64,000 nucleotides of DNA from Porodaedalea pini (Eukaryota > Basidiomycota > Agaricomycetes > Hymenochaetales > Hymenochaetaceae). Shown piece after piece: positions 1-11,448 of the stretch (positions are counted from its first letter, which is position 1; each line of letters begins with the position of its first letter). The notes beneath the pieces were generated by a model that had not been told where the DNA came from, searched no databases, and saw only the letters and a list, made by a program, of their open reading frames with translations. The stretch covers positions 124,001 to 188,000 of the forward strand of contig NBAY01000051.1 of NCBI GenBank assembly GCA_002794775.1. Direction: 5' to 3'. Both the position numbers and the translations under genes were made by a program.

Positions 1-195
1 ATTCGAAAATAGAGCGGAATGACAACCTAAAAGCAAGATCGGATGCGACGAGAACATACCCAAACCAGAATGAAGGCCTTCAAAGCAAAGTCCAGACAGA
101 TAGACTGTAATAAAACACGCAGACCTTGAATGGAGCATAGTCCAAGTAAATTTTAAAAAAAGGGGGCAACGGGCTGGAGGTGACGCGGTAGACGG

Positions 196-1831
196 CTACC
201 GAATGAGACTGAGTCTAGCGCGAGGAGGGACTGGGTGGGCCGAACGCGTCGTAGCTGCTACACCTACTCTCCGAAGATTCTCAGACTTGTCACGAGAGGA
301 AGTACGAGTATGGCCATGGCGGACAGGACGAGGTGCTTGAGGTACTCCATTTGAAAGAGCCGCAGTATTGATATTCACAAGCGGCGAACGATCAAGAGAT
401 GGGCGAGTGCGCTCGATGTCTGTTGCGTCTAACTGTGTTCGAGGATCGGAAAAAGGCAAGAATCTTGGAGCGTTGGGTATCATAGAGCGCGCAGGCGGAC
501 GGGTAGACAGAACTGGGGAGACAGCTCTGGGCGAGTCCAAGTCACTTGCCGAATCGGCGAAGGCGAGAGGCATTCCAAGCGCAGCCCGTAATGCAGTGGG
601 AGAGCCAGAAGACGAGTCCTTCTTGGGCGTAGAGGTAGCAAAAGTTTCTCCATCTTTCAGTCCTCCGAATTCGTTCCTCGCGCCAGTTATTCCGACCCTG
701 TGAATGCTCGTTCCACTAGCTAGCGGAGTTCCGAAGACTTCCGCATTATCGACGCCTGAAAGCCCTGGGCTGCCGTCCCATGGATACGATGGCTCCCCGA
801 GTCGTCCTCAGTAATCGTGCCAAGCGTAGTCAAAGATCCCGCAGAAGCTCTTTGGATGAGGACGTTGAGACGCGCAGGGGTGGAAGAAGAGTCCGGTGAA
901 CAGAATGGATCATCATTGCAGGGTTTGTCTCTTGCTATATCTTCGAGCTTCTGTAGTAAAACCACCCGATAGTCAGACTGACACAGCACAGAAGTCAGAA
1001 GTCATATTTACCAAGAGAATCGCCCCTAAACTCTGATCCGTAGATCCGCAGGCGTTCTCCGCGCTGTACGCCTGTAGGTCGTGTTCTGAATCAGTGATTA
1101 TAGATGATCTTCTTGAGTCGACACTATCGATCTCGATAGAATCCGCAGAGTTGAAGCGCATGAGGTCCGCTGCTATCGTCGATATGTCATCAAGCACCTC
1201 GTCAAAGGAGGCGTTCACGTCATCCATATTTGCAGGCGCATTTCCGACAGCCTCGTCAAGGTCTTGGTGTAGGAACATGTGTGCATGGTCCACTATCGAC
1301 TCCTCAGAGTCAAAGACAAACCCAACTTCCCCATGAAAGCCTGCATCGGTAGATTCATCCATAGCGATAATGCTGACATTGGAGTCGGAAAGAGACGCTG
1401 CCTTCGAAAATACTGTCTCGCTCATGATGACGATGATCGCTGGTAATGGTATATCCGCACTCGAGTTGACCTTCAGCACAGCTTCGTCTGTCGAATTTGC
1501 AAATTATAATTCAAACTTAAGTCGTGCCTTCAGGGGTTCGAAAGGACGCGTCGTGCGCTTTCGGCGTTGAACAAGCGCTCTCCAGACGGCTACTCTGATG
1601 ACGATAAGAGTGATTGACTATGCTGCGACAACAAGGATGAGGAGCTGCTTGCCCTGAGGAGACTTGCCGTTCGCGCTGTACTAGTAAAAATGGCAACATC
1701 AGGCTCTTGTTACTGCGACGGTAGTCAACAATACACTTGCCTGGAGAGACTTCTGGAGTGGCCCTCCGCTTGACGAGGTTGGACCAGGATGCAACGAAGG
1801 AGAGCACAGATTCAAACAGATTTTTATCCAT
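196..1831 (-). CDS. Ser-rich protein of unknown function, multi-exon, with an apparent frame break
   Basis: I do not recognise this family. Reading leftward from an ATG at 1829-1831, an exon is followed by an acidic stretch (about 1475-1020), a clear intron (GTAAAT near 1012 to a TACAG near 960), then a Ser/Pro/Thr-rich tail ending at a stop at 196-198. The downstream part reads in two successive frames: the first carries a peptide ending in TITEDDSG, and within about a dozen bases the sensible reading moves to a frame containing EPSYPWDG that stays open to the stop. The switch falls on a run of four C (plus strand, 795-798); one more base would join the two. The exon structure at 1480-1700 is also unclear. 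The low-complexity acidic and Ser-rich composition suggests a disordered regulatory protein, but nothing identifies a function. It may be a pseudogene or carry an assembly error. Confidence 0.5.
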
Positions 1832-3126
1832 GTTGAGGCTGACAGTTGGGTTTATGCAGAGGCTAGACTCTGGCTCTTGAGTCTCATTTGTACATTTGCA
1901 GGTTGCCTTTTGTAGTAATATTGGTAAGCATATAGCCCAGTCTTGCGAAATTCCGAATTGCTGCGTTTTCCTCCATGGCTTCGGGCTCAGGGTATTATAT
2001 TATATATATGCTTTACAAGCACGACTCAAACTCTGCTCCATTTTTAAAGAGCTTGTCGACCAATAGTTAGGGCAAGTTCCTCGGGGGCCGAGTCCTCGAT
2101 TTTGCTGCAGGAATCCTGTTGTGCACAAGGTTGTAATCAACTTCTCTATTTATGAAGAAGAAATGGTCAGATTACTGTCGTGCATTAACGGACTGCTAAC
2201 TTTTTTTCAGCGAACTGGTCAAATTGCATCGTTTCACAAAATAGCTACGACCAAACTCTCTGTGGATTCTAATTCAAATTTGCCTGAAGACATAATAGCG
2301 GACGGGTTGCTAGGCCTGCGACACATTAACTATCGATTAATTCTGAATCGCTGCTACTTCATCTCCGGCCTTGTGAAGGATGGTCTTGTGCAGCTTTTTA
2401 CTTTGACCGCACTGAGTTTTGGTACCTTTGGGATCATGGGGAACCTGAACACTAATACTGGCATTGGTCATGCGGCGTTCGACAATGACTCCCTTGCTTC
2501 ATCCGTTCAAGAGGTCAACTCTCATCTGTACGATTCAGTAGTCGAGAGGAACCTTGTTGGCTGCCTGCCGAAAGAGTTTCTAGTCTGGTGGAAGTCCTAA
2601 AGGACGTCTCTTGGAGGAGGCTCCTTTGGATTCAAATCCTAGAAATAGAATATCATATGGATGAGTTCACATGATTTTTCTACCCTTCGCAAGCGAATGG
2701 CTCTGATCTATCAAGGGGCTCTTTGCAGCCGCAGTGATATCACGCTCTAACTATGCAGCATACAAGAAGCTCGGAGAGCGGGGCAGCGGTTCGACGAGCT
2801 AAGCTTCGGACTCGGAGGCCATGCATGTCACGTACAAGAAATTATGGCCAATATTAATTCTAAAGAACTAAGCCTGAAGTCCGGATAATTACTGAGGTTT
2901 TATTCGAGGTGATCTATCGGCCGAAAGGACACTGCATATAGAGATGTATATGATACGGGAACGGAACATCCTTGAGGTGCAAAGCCGGCTGGACTGAGGA
3001 ACTGTTCGTTCGAGGAGCTGGGCCCGCTGCACGGTTCGGGCCGATGAAAGGCACATGTATACTTATGTCTCTATTTATGTATCTCTCTCTGTACAAAGTC
3101 CATATACAGTGTATGCTTGAGTTTAT
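1832..3126. other. Intergenic; one weak possible gene remnant at 2121-2600
   Basis: No recognisable gene. A frame at 2121-2600 (+) stays open for about 160 codons and holds an intron-like segment (2166-2210, with a GCTAAC branch-like site and a pyrimidine run before CAG). Because that segment is 45 bases, the frame is open with or without it. No good start codon and no known motif were seen, so it is not called a gene. The rest is AT-rich spacer and the 3' side of the acetate kinase gene. Confidence 0.4.
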
Positions 3127-4707
3127 TTATTCTTCAAAATGGACCCGTAGGCTGCACTGACGCGCCATCTCGAGCTGCTCGTCTGTCCGGCACACGAGCG
3201 ACTTCATGCCGTCGCGGCCCTCGCCGATCTCCACCACGACGCCGCCCTTCCCGTCAACCGCGGCGTTCAAGCTCTCATCGAGCGCGAACCCAACGCATCG
3301 ACAGCGCTCAAGCACCGCCGCCCGCAAACGCGCGCTGCGCTCCCCAACACCACCGCTAAACACGAGCGCATCCACGCGCGGCGCGCCGCCGAGCTTCAGC
3401 AGGTACGAGCCCACGTACCCCAGAATGCGGTCCACGAACATGTTGAACGCGAGCGTCTCGCCGGGGTACTCCTCCTTTCCTGCACGCGCGGCGATCTGCG
3501 CGAAGTCCGTGGTGCCCGCGAGCGCCTGCCAGCCGCTCTCCTTGTTGAGGATCTCCTCGGCGTCGGTGATCTCGACGGCCTCTGCGGCGCGCCGCGAGAG
3601 CCGCGCGGCGTCGTTCGTGTAGTGGAAGATGAGAGAGGGGTCGACGTGCCCCGCGCGCGTCGCGCCCAGGAGCCCGTCGAGCGGCGTGAGCCCCATCGAG
3701 GTGTCGACGCTCCGCCCGTCCTTGATCGCGCACACGGACGCGCCAGACCCGAGGTGCATCACGACGAGCGTCGTCTTTTCGACTGGTTTCCGCAGGTGCG
3801 CGGCGACCGCGCGCAATATGTACGAGTCTGGTAAGGAAGGGAGAGTGTGAGAAAGTTTCGAAGGTGACGATGACGACAAAGGATAAAGGCGACACAGCTC
3901 TAGCTAATTCACGAAGTCGCGAAGACGAAGACGAAGACGGAAGACATGAAACACGCAGACTAAAGCCAAAAGCTACTTACAAGAAAGGCCATGGAAGCCG
4001 TATTTGCGAAGACCCTTCGAATTCGCAATTTCTGGGTTGATTGCATATTTCGCGACGTAGTCCGGGAGCGTCGAGTGGAACATGGAGTCGAAAAATGCGA
4101 TAGAGTCGGCATCGGGCAAGATCTTGATGCATGCCTCGATGACGTTAAGTGCGCGACCATTATGTCTGCAGTTTCGAAGTAAACAAATTTTGAAAGAAAG
4201 AAAAAAAGGAGATTATTGCTCCATCTTGTTCAAACTAACGTCGCGAAATTTGACATGGTTGACAAACAAGATATGTACTCACAGAGGTGCGAGATCTGAA
4301 AGACTCTCGATATGATGATACGATTCGCTTGAGATGAGGACAGGGCCAGGGTAGTCTCCGCCATGCACGACACGATGGCACACATGTCCGACATGCTCTT
4401 TCTCGAACTTGGTATTCTCCGCAAGGAAACGTACAAAATACGCAAACGCGCTCTCATGGTCCTTTATCTCCTGCACTTCTGCGTTCTTGAGCTTCTTATC
4501 GGAGACGCCAGGCACCGCAGCGGAGAAGGAGAAGCGCGCGGGCAGGGATGAGAGGTTCTCGACGGAGGAGGTGAGGAGGAGGGAGATGGGCTCGGAGGTG
4601 AGTGAGGACGCGTCGTAAGAAGGATTGGGGGTGAAGACGGAGATCTTGAGAGAGGAGGAACCAGCGTTGACGGAGAGTTTGAGAGACTTATCGATATCTT
4701 GACCCAT
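3127..4707 (-). CDS. ack: Acetate kinase
   Basis: Acetate kinase (EC 2.7.2.1) interconverts acetyl phosphate + ADP and acetate + ATP in the cytosol. Three exons are supported: 4283-4707, 3981-4165 and 3127-3827, joined by GT-AG introns. The first exon opens with the family's N-terminal phosphate-loop region (LSVNAGSSSLK) and holds the CHRVVHGG motif. The second carries the substrate-side stretch with FFDSMFH and FHGLSY. The third has HLGSGAS, the ATP-site motif, and the C-terminal FSGGVGERS segment. The spliced length is about 435 residues, slightly longer than bacterial AckA. The gene is head to head with the phosphoketolase at 5471, which makes its substrate acetyl phosphate, so the two form a two-step route. 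Identification is firm; the physiological direction is inferred from the neighbour. Confidence 0.96.
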
Positions 4708-4935
4708 GGCTAGCTAACTGCTGATAGCTCTGCTATAGTTGCGTGTTCGCGTTCAAGTGGACCCCCAGATGAAGCGTGTGTCGGCCGCGGACGCACTGGT
4801 AAGTTTGTTGACAAGACACGGCGAGCAGCAATGACCTTATGGAAATTAGGATGAGCACAGAGCAGTGAGGACGTCGGTAGATGAAGGAGAGCAGACCCGA
4901 TGACCTCAGGGATGATGGGAACCCGATCAGTTCCG

Positions 4936-5353
4936 TCAGTTTGCTCGTGAACCATATGCACATCCATTTTCGCACATAATTTTCAAGGAATATTTATGTG
5001 AGGCATAGACGCTGAGCGAAGTAGTGTCGAGATCAACACGGCCGTCGGCGTTGCTCAGCACGTCTTGCAGATGCTCAAGGACGCTGCTTAGCACACTGCA
5101 CACTTTTCGTTTCGCTTACGATGCATTTTCCTCTCAGTGATGTGTCTCCAAGAATGAAGCAAAGGCCGAATGCTTACAACAATTTGAACAAATAATGGAA
5201 CGGACGACCTACGTCGGCATTGGGCAACGGAAAGTCGTCCGGAGAGGGTGGTCGAGGTCCAACTGTGCAGTGAGTACTCGCCAGTATCTCCATGGTCTGA
5301 TCCACATCTCGGCGAGGATAGGCTGCAATATCGGCTGCTTTCAGCGTACGCAT
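4936..5353 (-). CDS. Candidate small gene (107 aa) in the acetate kinase-phosphoketolase spacer
   Basis: The product is not recognised. On the minus strand an ATG at 5351-5353 opens a frame to 5178. A good 5' splice site (GTAAGC, 5172-5177) and an acceptor (CTAAGCAG, ending at 5084) join it to a second exon 5083-4936. Phase is kept across the 94-base intron and the joined frame ends at TGA. The first exon contains GRPFHYLFKL and the second LEHLQDVLSNADGRVDL, both protein-like rather than low complexity. The start overlaps the probable core promoter of the phosphoketolase gene, and further open frames follow down to 4710, so the model could be longer, or this could be leader sequence of the acetate kinase transcript. 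Expression data would decide. Confidence 0.35.
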
Positions 5354-5381
5354 GCCGTATGACACCCAGATGACGACGGCC

Positions 5382-5387
5382 TATAAA
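5382..5387 (+). promoter_or_regulatory. TATA box of the phosphoketolase gene
   Basis: TATAAA lies 84 bases upstream of the phosphoketolase ATG and is followed by a pyrimidine-rich leader (CCACCCTCTCTCTTAACC), a common core-promoter arrangement in fungi. Its reverse complement creates the TTATAG that resembles a splice acceptor on the other strand. Confidence 0.6.
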
Positions 5388-5470
5388 TGTCATGTCTCAG
5401 TCCAGTCCACCCTCTCTCTTAACCACACACTCTGATCAACAGTCCCTCGTCGATACAATCGTATTCGACG

Positions 5471-8400
5471 ATGCCTGCTCAGCTTCTGCATCAGGCAAAC
5501 CCGCCTCCTGACCCATCTCTCCTGCCGAAGGGGCTTGGCGCGCTCAGCGTAAAACTCGACCTCAATGTTCTCTCCGAGGAAGAGGTCAAAGACCTCAAGG
5601 CCTTCCGTAGGGCCGCAGACTATATCGCTGCTGGTGAGCGTCATTTGTTCGTCCTTGCTCGCGCCAGCTGATGCCACCGCCTCTAGCAATGATCTTCCTC
5701 AAGGACAACGTCCTTGTTGAGCGCAAGATCACCTTCGACGACATCAAGTCCCGCCTCCTTGGCCACTGGGGAACTTGCCCAGGCCTCTGCCTCATCTACG
5801 CCCACCTCAACCACCTCATCTCCAAGCACGACGTTGACATGCTCTTTGTCGTCGGTCCCGGTATGTTCAATGCCACCCGTCTATATGCGCTCCTACTTAA
5901 TGATTATTGGTACAGGACACGGTGCACCCGGCATTCTTTCATGCCTATGGCTTGAAGATTCTCTTTCCACTTTTATGCCCAAGTACTCCCGCGACAAGGC
6001 AGGCCTCGCCCGCCTTATCTCCGGCTTCTCGACTCCGGGCGGCTTCCCCTCACACATCAATGCCGAGACACCAGGCTCTATTCACGAGGGTGGCGAACTC
6101 GGCTACGCGCTCTCCGTCGCATTTGGCGCTGTTATGGATAACCCCGACTTGGTTGTTGCCTGTGTCGTCGGTGACGGCGAAGCGGAGACTGGTCCGACTG
6201 CGACCGCATGGCACGGCTACAAGTACATCGACCCTGCTGAGAGTGGAGCTGTCATCCCAATTGTGCATGTCAACGGCTTCAAGATCTCCGAGCGCACGAT
6301 TTACGGCACCATGGATGACCTCGAACTGTGTGCGCTTTTCAGGTCAGCTGCCTTCGGCCCTTTGTCCTTATCTTTATCGCATTGCGCTGACATTTCCCAC
6401 CCTTGAATTTGCTACGGAACCGATTCCTGATTTATGCGCTAATCCGTCCGTAAATGGCCAAATCCCTGGAACTACCATAAAAGTGGATACGGTTACCAAG
6501 TTAAGTTCGTCGAGGACCTCGAAAATATCGACCAGGACATAGCCGCTTCCCTTGAATGGGCTCTTGCCGAGATTAAGACTATTCAAGGAGCTGCCCGTAG
6601 CGGTCAGCCGATCGTAAAGCCTCGTTGGCCGGTCCTTATTCTCCGCAGCCCAAAGGTTAGTGCGCATTTCCCTCCACTTTATTGGCCATCCCTTCCGGCC
6701 CTCCGTTCCGCTGTTTATCATCTTCTCATCGTCACGATACTGAGGGTTTTTCCTCCCACAGGGCTGGACTGGCCCAAAGGCTTTCCACGGCGAGTTCATC
6801 GAAGGCTCCTTCCACTCGCACCAGGTCCCACTCCCCAACGCAAAGACGGACAAGGAAGAGCTCGAGGCACTGCAGACATGGCTTGACTCGTACAAAGTTG
6901 GCGAAGTTATCGATGCTACGACCGGCGCACCTCTCGACCCCATCCTGCGCGTTGTACCTGAGACTCCCACGAAGCGCCTCGGTCAGCGCAAGGAGGCGAA
7001 CGGTGATTATAATGGACTGGTGACGCCTGACTGGGAGAAGCTTGGTGCGAAGAAGGGCACACAGGAAAGCTGCATGAAGCGCGTTGGCCAGTTTTTGCTC
7101 GAAGTCGTCAAAGAGTGAGTGTTTCCTCCTTTTTCCTTTCATGTTCTAATTGTATTCGCTCGTGTAGAAACCCGCAGTCGTTCCGTATCTTCTCACCTGA
7201 CGAGCTCGTCTCGAACAAACTCGATGCGGTTTTCGACGAGACGGGTCGTAACTTCCAGTGGGACGAGGCCTCCCGCGCTAGCGGCGGACGTGTCATTGAG
7301 ATTCTGTCCGAGCATACGTGCCAGGGCATGATGCAAGGTTACACACTTACTGGCCGCACTGGTCTGTTCCCCTCGTACGAGGCTTTCCTCGGCATTATTC
7401 ACACTATGATGGTGCAGTATTCCAAGTTTGTCAAAATGGTTCGTCTGCAGGCCTTGCCGCTTTCGTTGCTTCTGTTCCTGATTTTACGGGGTCGCATATA
7501 GGCGCACGAGACTTCCTGGAGGAAGGACGTCGGTTCCCTCAACTATATTGAGACCTCGACGTGGACGCGGCAGGAGCATAACGGGTTCTCGCACCAGAAC
7601 CCGAGCTTCATCGGCGCGGTGCTCAACCTCAAGCCCCAACTGGCTCGTGTGTACCTTCCTCCGGATGCGAACTGCTTCCTCAGCACGGTCTCGCATTGTC
7701 TACGCGCGAAGAACTATGTGAACCTCATGGTGGGCTCGAAGCAGCCGACGCCTGTCTGGCTCTCTCCAGAGGAGGCGAACACTCACTGTGTTGCGGGCGC
7801 TTCAGTCTGGAAATTTGCTAGTACGGATGGTGGTGTTGACCCTGACGTGTGCGTTTCCTTTCTTCTTTGCATGAGGTATTTCGTCTAACAAATATGATTA
7901 GTGTCCTCGTTGGTCTCGGCGTCGAGGTTACCTTCGAGGTCATCGCTGCGGCAGCGCTCCTGCGCAAGGAGGTGCCCGATCTGCGCGTGCGTGTTGTAAA
8001 TGTGACCGACCTCATGATTCTGGGCCCGGAGAGGTCGCATCCGCACTCCCTGCAGGACAGTGACTTCGTCTCGCTCTTCACCGCTAACCGGCACGTGTTC
8101 TTCAACTATCACGGGTACCCCGGCGAGTTGCGCGGCTTGCTGTTCGGGCGCCCCCACACGGAGCGCATGCAGATCGCGGGCTACAGCGAGGAGGGCACAA
8201 CGACAACACCATTCGACATGATGCTCTCTAATGGCGTGAGCCGCTTCCATGTTGCGGCCGCGGCCGTGCGTGGTGGTGCGTTGGTGAACCAGAAGGTTTC
8301 AGTAGATGCGCAGAAGCGGGTGAGCGAATTTATGCACCTCGCGCAAAAGACGCGTGAGTACGCGTTTGAGCACGGACGAGGTTAGTACTTCCATGCTTCT

Positions 8401-8479
8401 TCTCCTTTGTGTACTGGTGATTGATTCAACTTGTATTGCAGATCCGGAGGATATCTACGACACGCCGAAGTTCGTGTAA
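5471..8479 (+). CDS. xfp: Phosphoketolase (xylulose-5-phosphate/fructose-6-phosphate)
   Basis: This thiamine-diphosphate enzyme (EC 4.1.2.9/4.1.2.22) cleaves xylulose 5-phosphate or fructose 6-phosphate with phosphate to acetyl phosphate plus a shorter sugar phosphate. At least nine exons assemble into about 820 residues, the usual family size. Visible family blocks in order: LGHWGTCPGL, the GHGAPG block rebuilt across an intron near 5862-5916, FSTPGGFPSH, HEGGELGY, the cofactor-site GDGEAETGP, HVNGFKISERT, then PKAFHGEF, RIFSPDEL, EGYxLTGRxGLFPSYEAF-like sequence and a C-terminal HGYPGE. The first exon ends at 5633 and the second begins at 5687; the last is short and ends in TPKFV before TAA at 8477-8479. 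It is divergent from acetate kinase, which uses its product. All introns follow GT-AG and no frame break was seen. Confidence 0.97.
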
Positions 8480-9888
8480 TCGCCCCTTTTATTCAACCAT
8501 CAGTCGTCGGGTGTAAGCACATGCGTGTATTGAGGTCGTGAAACGCGGCGAAGTAAAGTAATTTTGGACGTTGTACTTGAGAGCCTTGTATCTCGCTAAG
8601 TCATTAGAACTGTCTTATTAGAAAGAAAACAAAAACGAAGTGTACGTTTCTCTTACTGCGAGACGCGTTAATATTGTTTGGATGACACAATCCGGCTGTC
8701 CTCATCACTTTCATTATCAGAGTTTACTTAGGAGTATGTATTTACAGATCATACATCACAGCTTGTAGTATAGTGTATTCAAGTCCGAGGAGGCCTCTCC
8801 GTGCTCACCTCTGTCAAGACTCCCCCCTCCGAGGATCCCTCTCAGCAGCCATTCTCCGCTCGTATCCGATGACCCCCATACAGTAGATTCTAAGTAGCTT
8901 ATACTTAATCCTGCCGGCTTCGCACAGCATATCAAGATCGACTTCCCTGCCTGGCATTTGTAGCCTATCGATGGCACGCAGGGTGACAGCCCCAGCACGA
9001 ATGGACAATAAAGCGGACGCTACTTTTTTCCCCACCCACCTGGCTAAGGAGGGCGCAAATCTATGTGGATCCGCTGTACAGTATATAGTACTTTTTACCG
9101 AGCTTCAAGTTCGCTAAGTTCTCGAAGTTAGCAGGGTAAGGCATTTGAGAGTGCTAAAGCGTACCTGGAGAACACTAGTGTCCACGATTGGTGATTTGTC
9201 CTTATTACTAATGTGAGCGTTTGTTGCAAGTCTTGGAAGAAAGAGCGAAGTCGTTCTAACAGATATTTATTGGGCGAAGAGGAAGGGGAAAGTCCGGTAG
9301 AAGTCCAACAGCGGATGTGCCTTGCCTTTAGCTATTGGCTGTCTTGGATCCCAGTAAACATGCTCCCCATCCGCGACACGTACAGCATTTCAAAGTTTGA
9401 GGCTCGAATCAGACTCGGATGGCTCTGCCTTCGATTTTGACTTCGAGAATGCTAGAGATAAACGCCGCTGTTTCGGGAAGAAGATAACGGCTTTAGCACA
9501 TGTTACTAGAGAATATCAAGGACGCTGACGTCAAGCCGAGGTTCGCCGGTGCCATGTACCGTACTATGCGGTGCACGAGCCATTCCAGCCATCCATTTTT
9601 AAATATACCAGTTTAGAGTATGTGCGTATTTGAGGAAGATATGTCCAAGGAACGGCTTTGCATTCGTTGCATGTCAGATTCATCCAGGTGTTCTGAATAT
9701 GGCTTGCTTACAATTGCTGAGAGCCTGAGGCTTTGAGGCAAATTGACTCGGACTCGGAAAAGCAACGTAAAAGCAAAGACCAGCAAGAGATTCTTTAGTA
9801 ACGTAACTTGAAATAAGACCTTTGGTAGCTGTTAGAAGGAAATGTCCCAATCTGGCCGTCAAAGCTCAGAAGCTAGTCGTAGTAGTAG
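8480..9888. other. Intergenic spacer, no gene recognised
   Basis: The 3' flank of the phosphoketolase gene followed by AT-rich DNA. Short open frames occur on both strands (for example 8756-9035 minus, 9213-9440 plus) but have no motifs, plausible introns or good starts. Confidence 0.5.
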
Positions 9889-9890
9889 TA

Positions 9891-10670
9891 CAGTCCCCTG
9901 ACAAAAGTTTATGCCGCCCCTGTTTTTTGTGTAATCCTGAAATTACTCCACCATTTTTTATCTGCTGCCCTCGAAAAAAATCAGGCATACTTTATATATG
10001 ATAAGTAATGTTCATGTGGAATTTGAGGATGATACATGAAGCATTGAGCTGGGGATGAGATTTGGGGGGTCTGAATATATGCACAAAAATGGTGCTTTTT
10101 TCGACACTTTTTAGCTCATATAAATTTATTGACACATATGAAAAATATGAAAATATTACTGTGCATAGATATAAGTGGAATATAGATGGTGTGAATTTAT
10201 GGGAGTCTTCATGGCACTTGGTAAAGGGTAGCCAGGCTTCCAAGTTTTTGTGAGAAAAAATCTGCTGAAATCTTGCAGATTTTGCTTGTAAATGGACCAT
10301 TTCTTGCTCACAAAAACTTGGAAGCCTGGCTACCCTTTACCAAGTGCCATGAAAACTCCCATAAATTCACACCATCTATATTCCACTTATATCTATGCAC
10401 AGTAATATTTTCATATTTTTCATATGTGTCAATAAATTTATATGAGCTAAAAAGTGTCGAAAAAAGCACCATTTTTGTGCATATATTCAGACCCCCCAAA
10501 TCTCATCCCCAGCTCAATGCTTCATGTATCATCCTCAAATTCCACATGAACATTACTTATCATATATAAAGTATGCCTGATTTTTTTCGAGGGCAGCAGA
10601 TAAAAAATGGTGGAGTAATTTCAGGATTACACAAAAAACAGGGGCGGCATAAACTTTTGTCAGGGGACTG
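9891..10670. mobile_element. Non-autonomous foldback DNA transposon, Tc1/mariner-like ends
   Basis: The element consists of two inverted arms of 364 bases each (9891-10254 and 10307-10670) around a 52-base spacer. I compared the arms by eye and found only one mismatch (C near 10207 against the matching position in the right arm). The ends read CAGTCCCCTGACAAAAG and each abuts a TA dinucleotide (9889-9890 and 10671-10672), as expected for TA-targeting Tc1/mariner-type transposition. No transposase is encoded; the same reading frame appears mirror-wise on both arms only because of the palindrome. The near identity suggests recent formation or constant arm homogenisation. A transcript across it would fold into a very long hairpin. 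Confidence 0.9.
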
Positions 10671-10764
10671 TACATAGTATGACAGTTCAACTTAAGTTAT
10701 ACCTGGAAGTCTCAGTTCATCTTTGTCATCTTTGCCTTTCTTGGTAGTGGCGCTACTACTGCTA
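10671..10764. other. Short spacer between two transposable elements
   Basis: About 90 bases between the TA flank of the foldback element and the TA flank of the next element. No feature was seen. Confidence 0.4.
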
Positions 10765-11359
10765 AGGTAGGGAAAGTATAAACTTGACCAACCAAGTCAC
10801 ATCACTGTCACAGTCCCTGAGCACTGCATTTACCCCATTTGGAAGGACCCTAACGGCAAAAATCTCAAAGGATCCAAGGTCAACTTTCTAACTTCTAAAG
10901 AATTCCTTCCATAATTCACTGAGCTTGTCTCCTGTAGGCTCTTGCATACAATTACAAGCATCAAGAAGAGTTCATTGGGATTCTTTTGAGGTTCAGACAA
11001 ACTTACCAAATGTGGCACATGACAAATATATTACAAATTATGTAATTACATAAGATATTCCCTTCTTTGGAGCGGCAAAATATTCAGTCCAGAAAACTGA
11101 GTTGTATCCAGAAGCCTGGAAATGCAATTCTATGGTGTTTGACAAAAGCAACCTTTTTCCTTAAATAGTAAGCCCTAAACTCAATATTCAGAAAAAATAA
11201 ATCCATACATCTGTAGCCACAGATGTCCTCTAAAGTTTTATGAGAATGAAAGATGCATTTGGGATGTTGTGTTGAAGCAATTGAGCTCGACACCGTGTGC
11301 CACCCAATAAGGCAAGTAGGGTTGTGTCACGGTTGGTCGAGTTTATACTTTCCCTACCT
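10765..11359. mobile_element. MITE, copy 1 of a ~600 bp family, TA flanks
   Basis: Terminal inverted repeats of about 30 bases begin AGGTAGGGAAAGTATAAACT at the left and appear inverted at the right, with one mismatch. Both ends are flanked by TA (10763-10764 and 11360-11361). It shares internal blocks with the element at 15791-16414, including GGAAGGACCCT followed by GGCAAAAATC near the left and CATACATCTGTAGC near the right, so both belong to one family. No coding capacity was seen. Its right end lies about 88 bases upstream of the Bsd2-like start codon, inside that gene's promoter or leader. Confidence 0.85.
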
Positions 11360-11448
11360 TACTTACATCACTTCGCAACAGCATCTCTGTCTGCATCGAC
11401 CACGTTCCCTACGAATTCAACATCTCCCACTGCACCTGCGTTGGACCC

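Noticed and set aside
2121..2600. 160-codon open frame with an intron-like segment
   Set aside because: No start codon in good context, no recognised motif, and the putative intron is a multiple of three, so it gives no phase test.
2560..2645. Possible tRNA suggested by a GGATTCAAATCC box
   Set aside because: The T stem does not pair and no matching acceptor or D arm was found.
4710..4967. Open frame ending just before the acetate kinase ATG as an N-terminal extension
   Set aside because: It ends in a stop out of line with the kinase start; the kinase N terminus is already complete.
10003..10569. Two nearly identical ~100-codon frames on opposite strands within the foldback element
   Set aside because: They are mirror images produced by the inverted arms; no motif, and AT-rich sequence without coding character.
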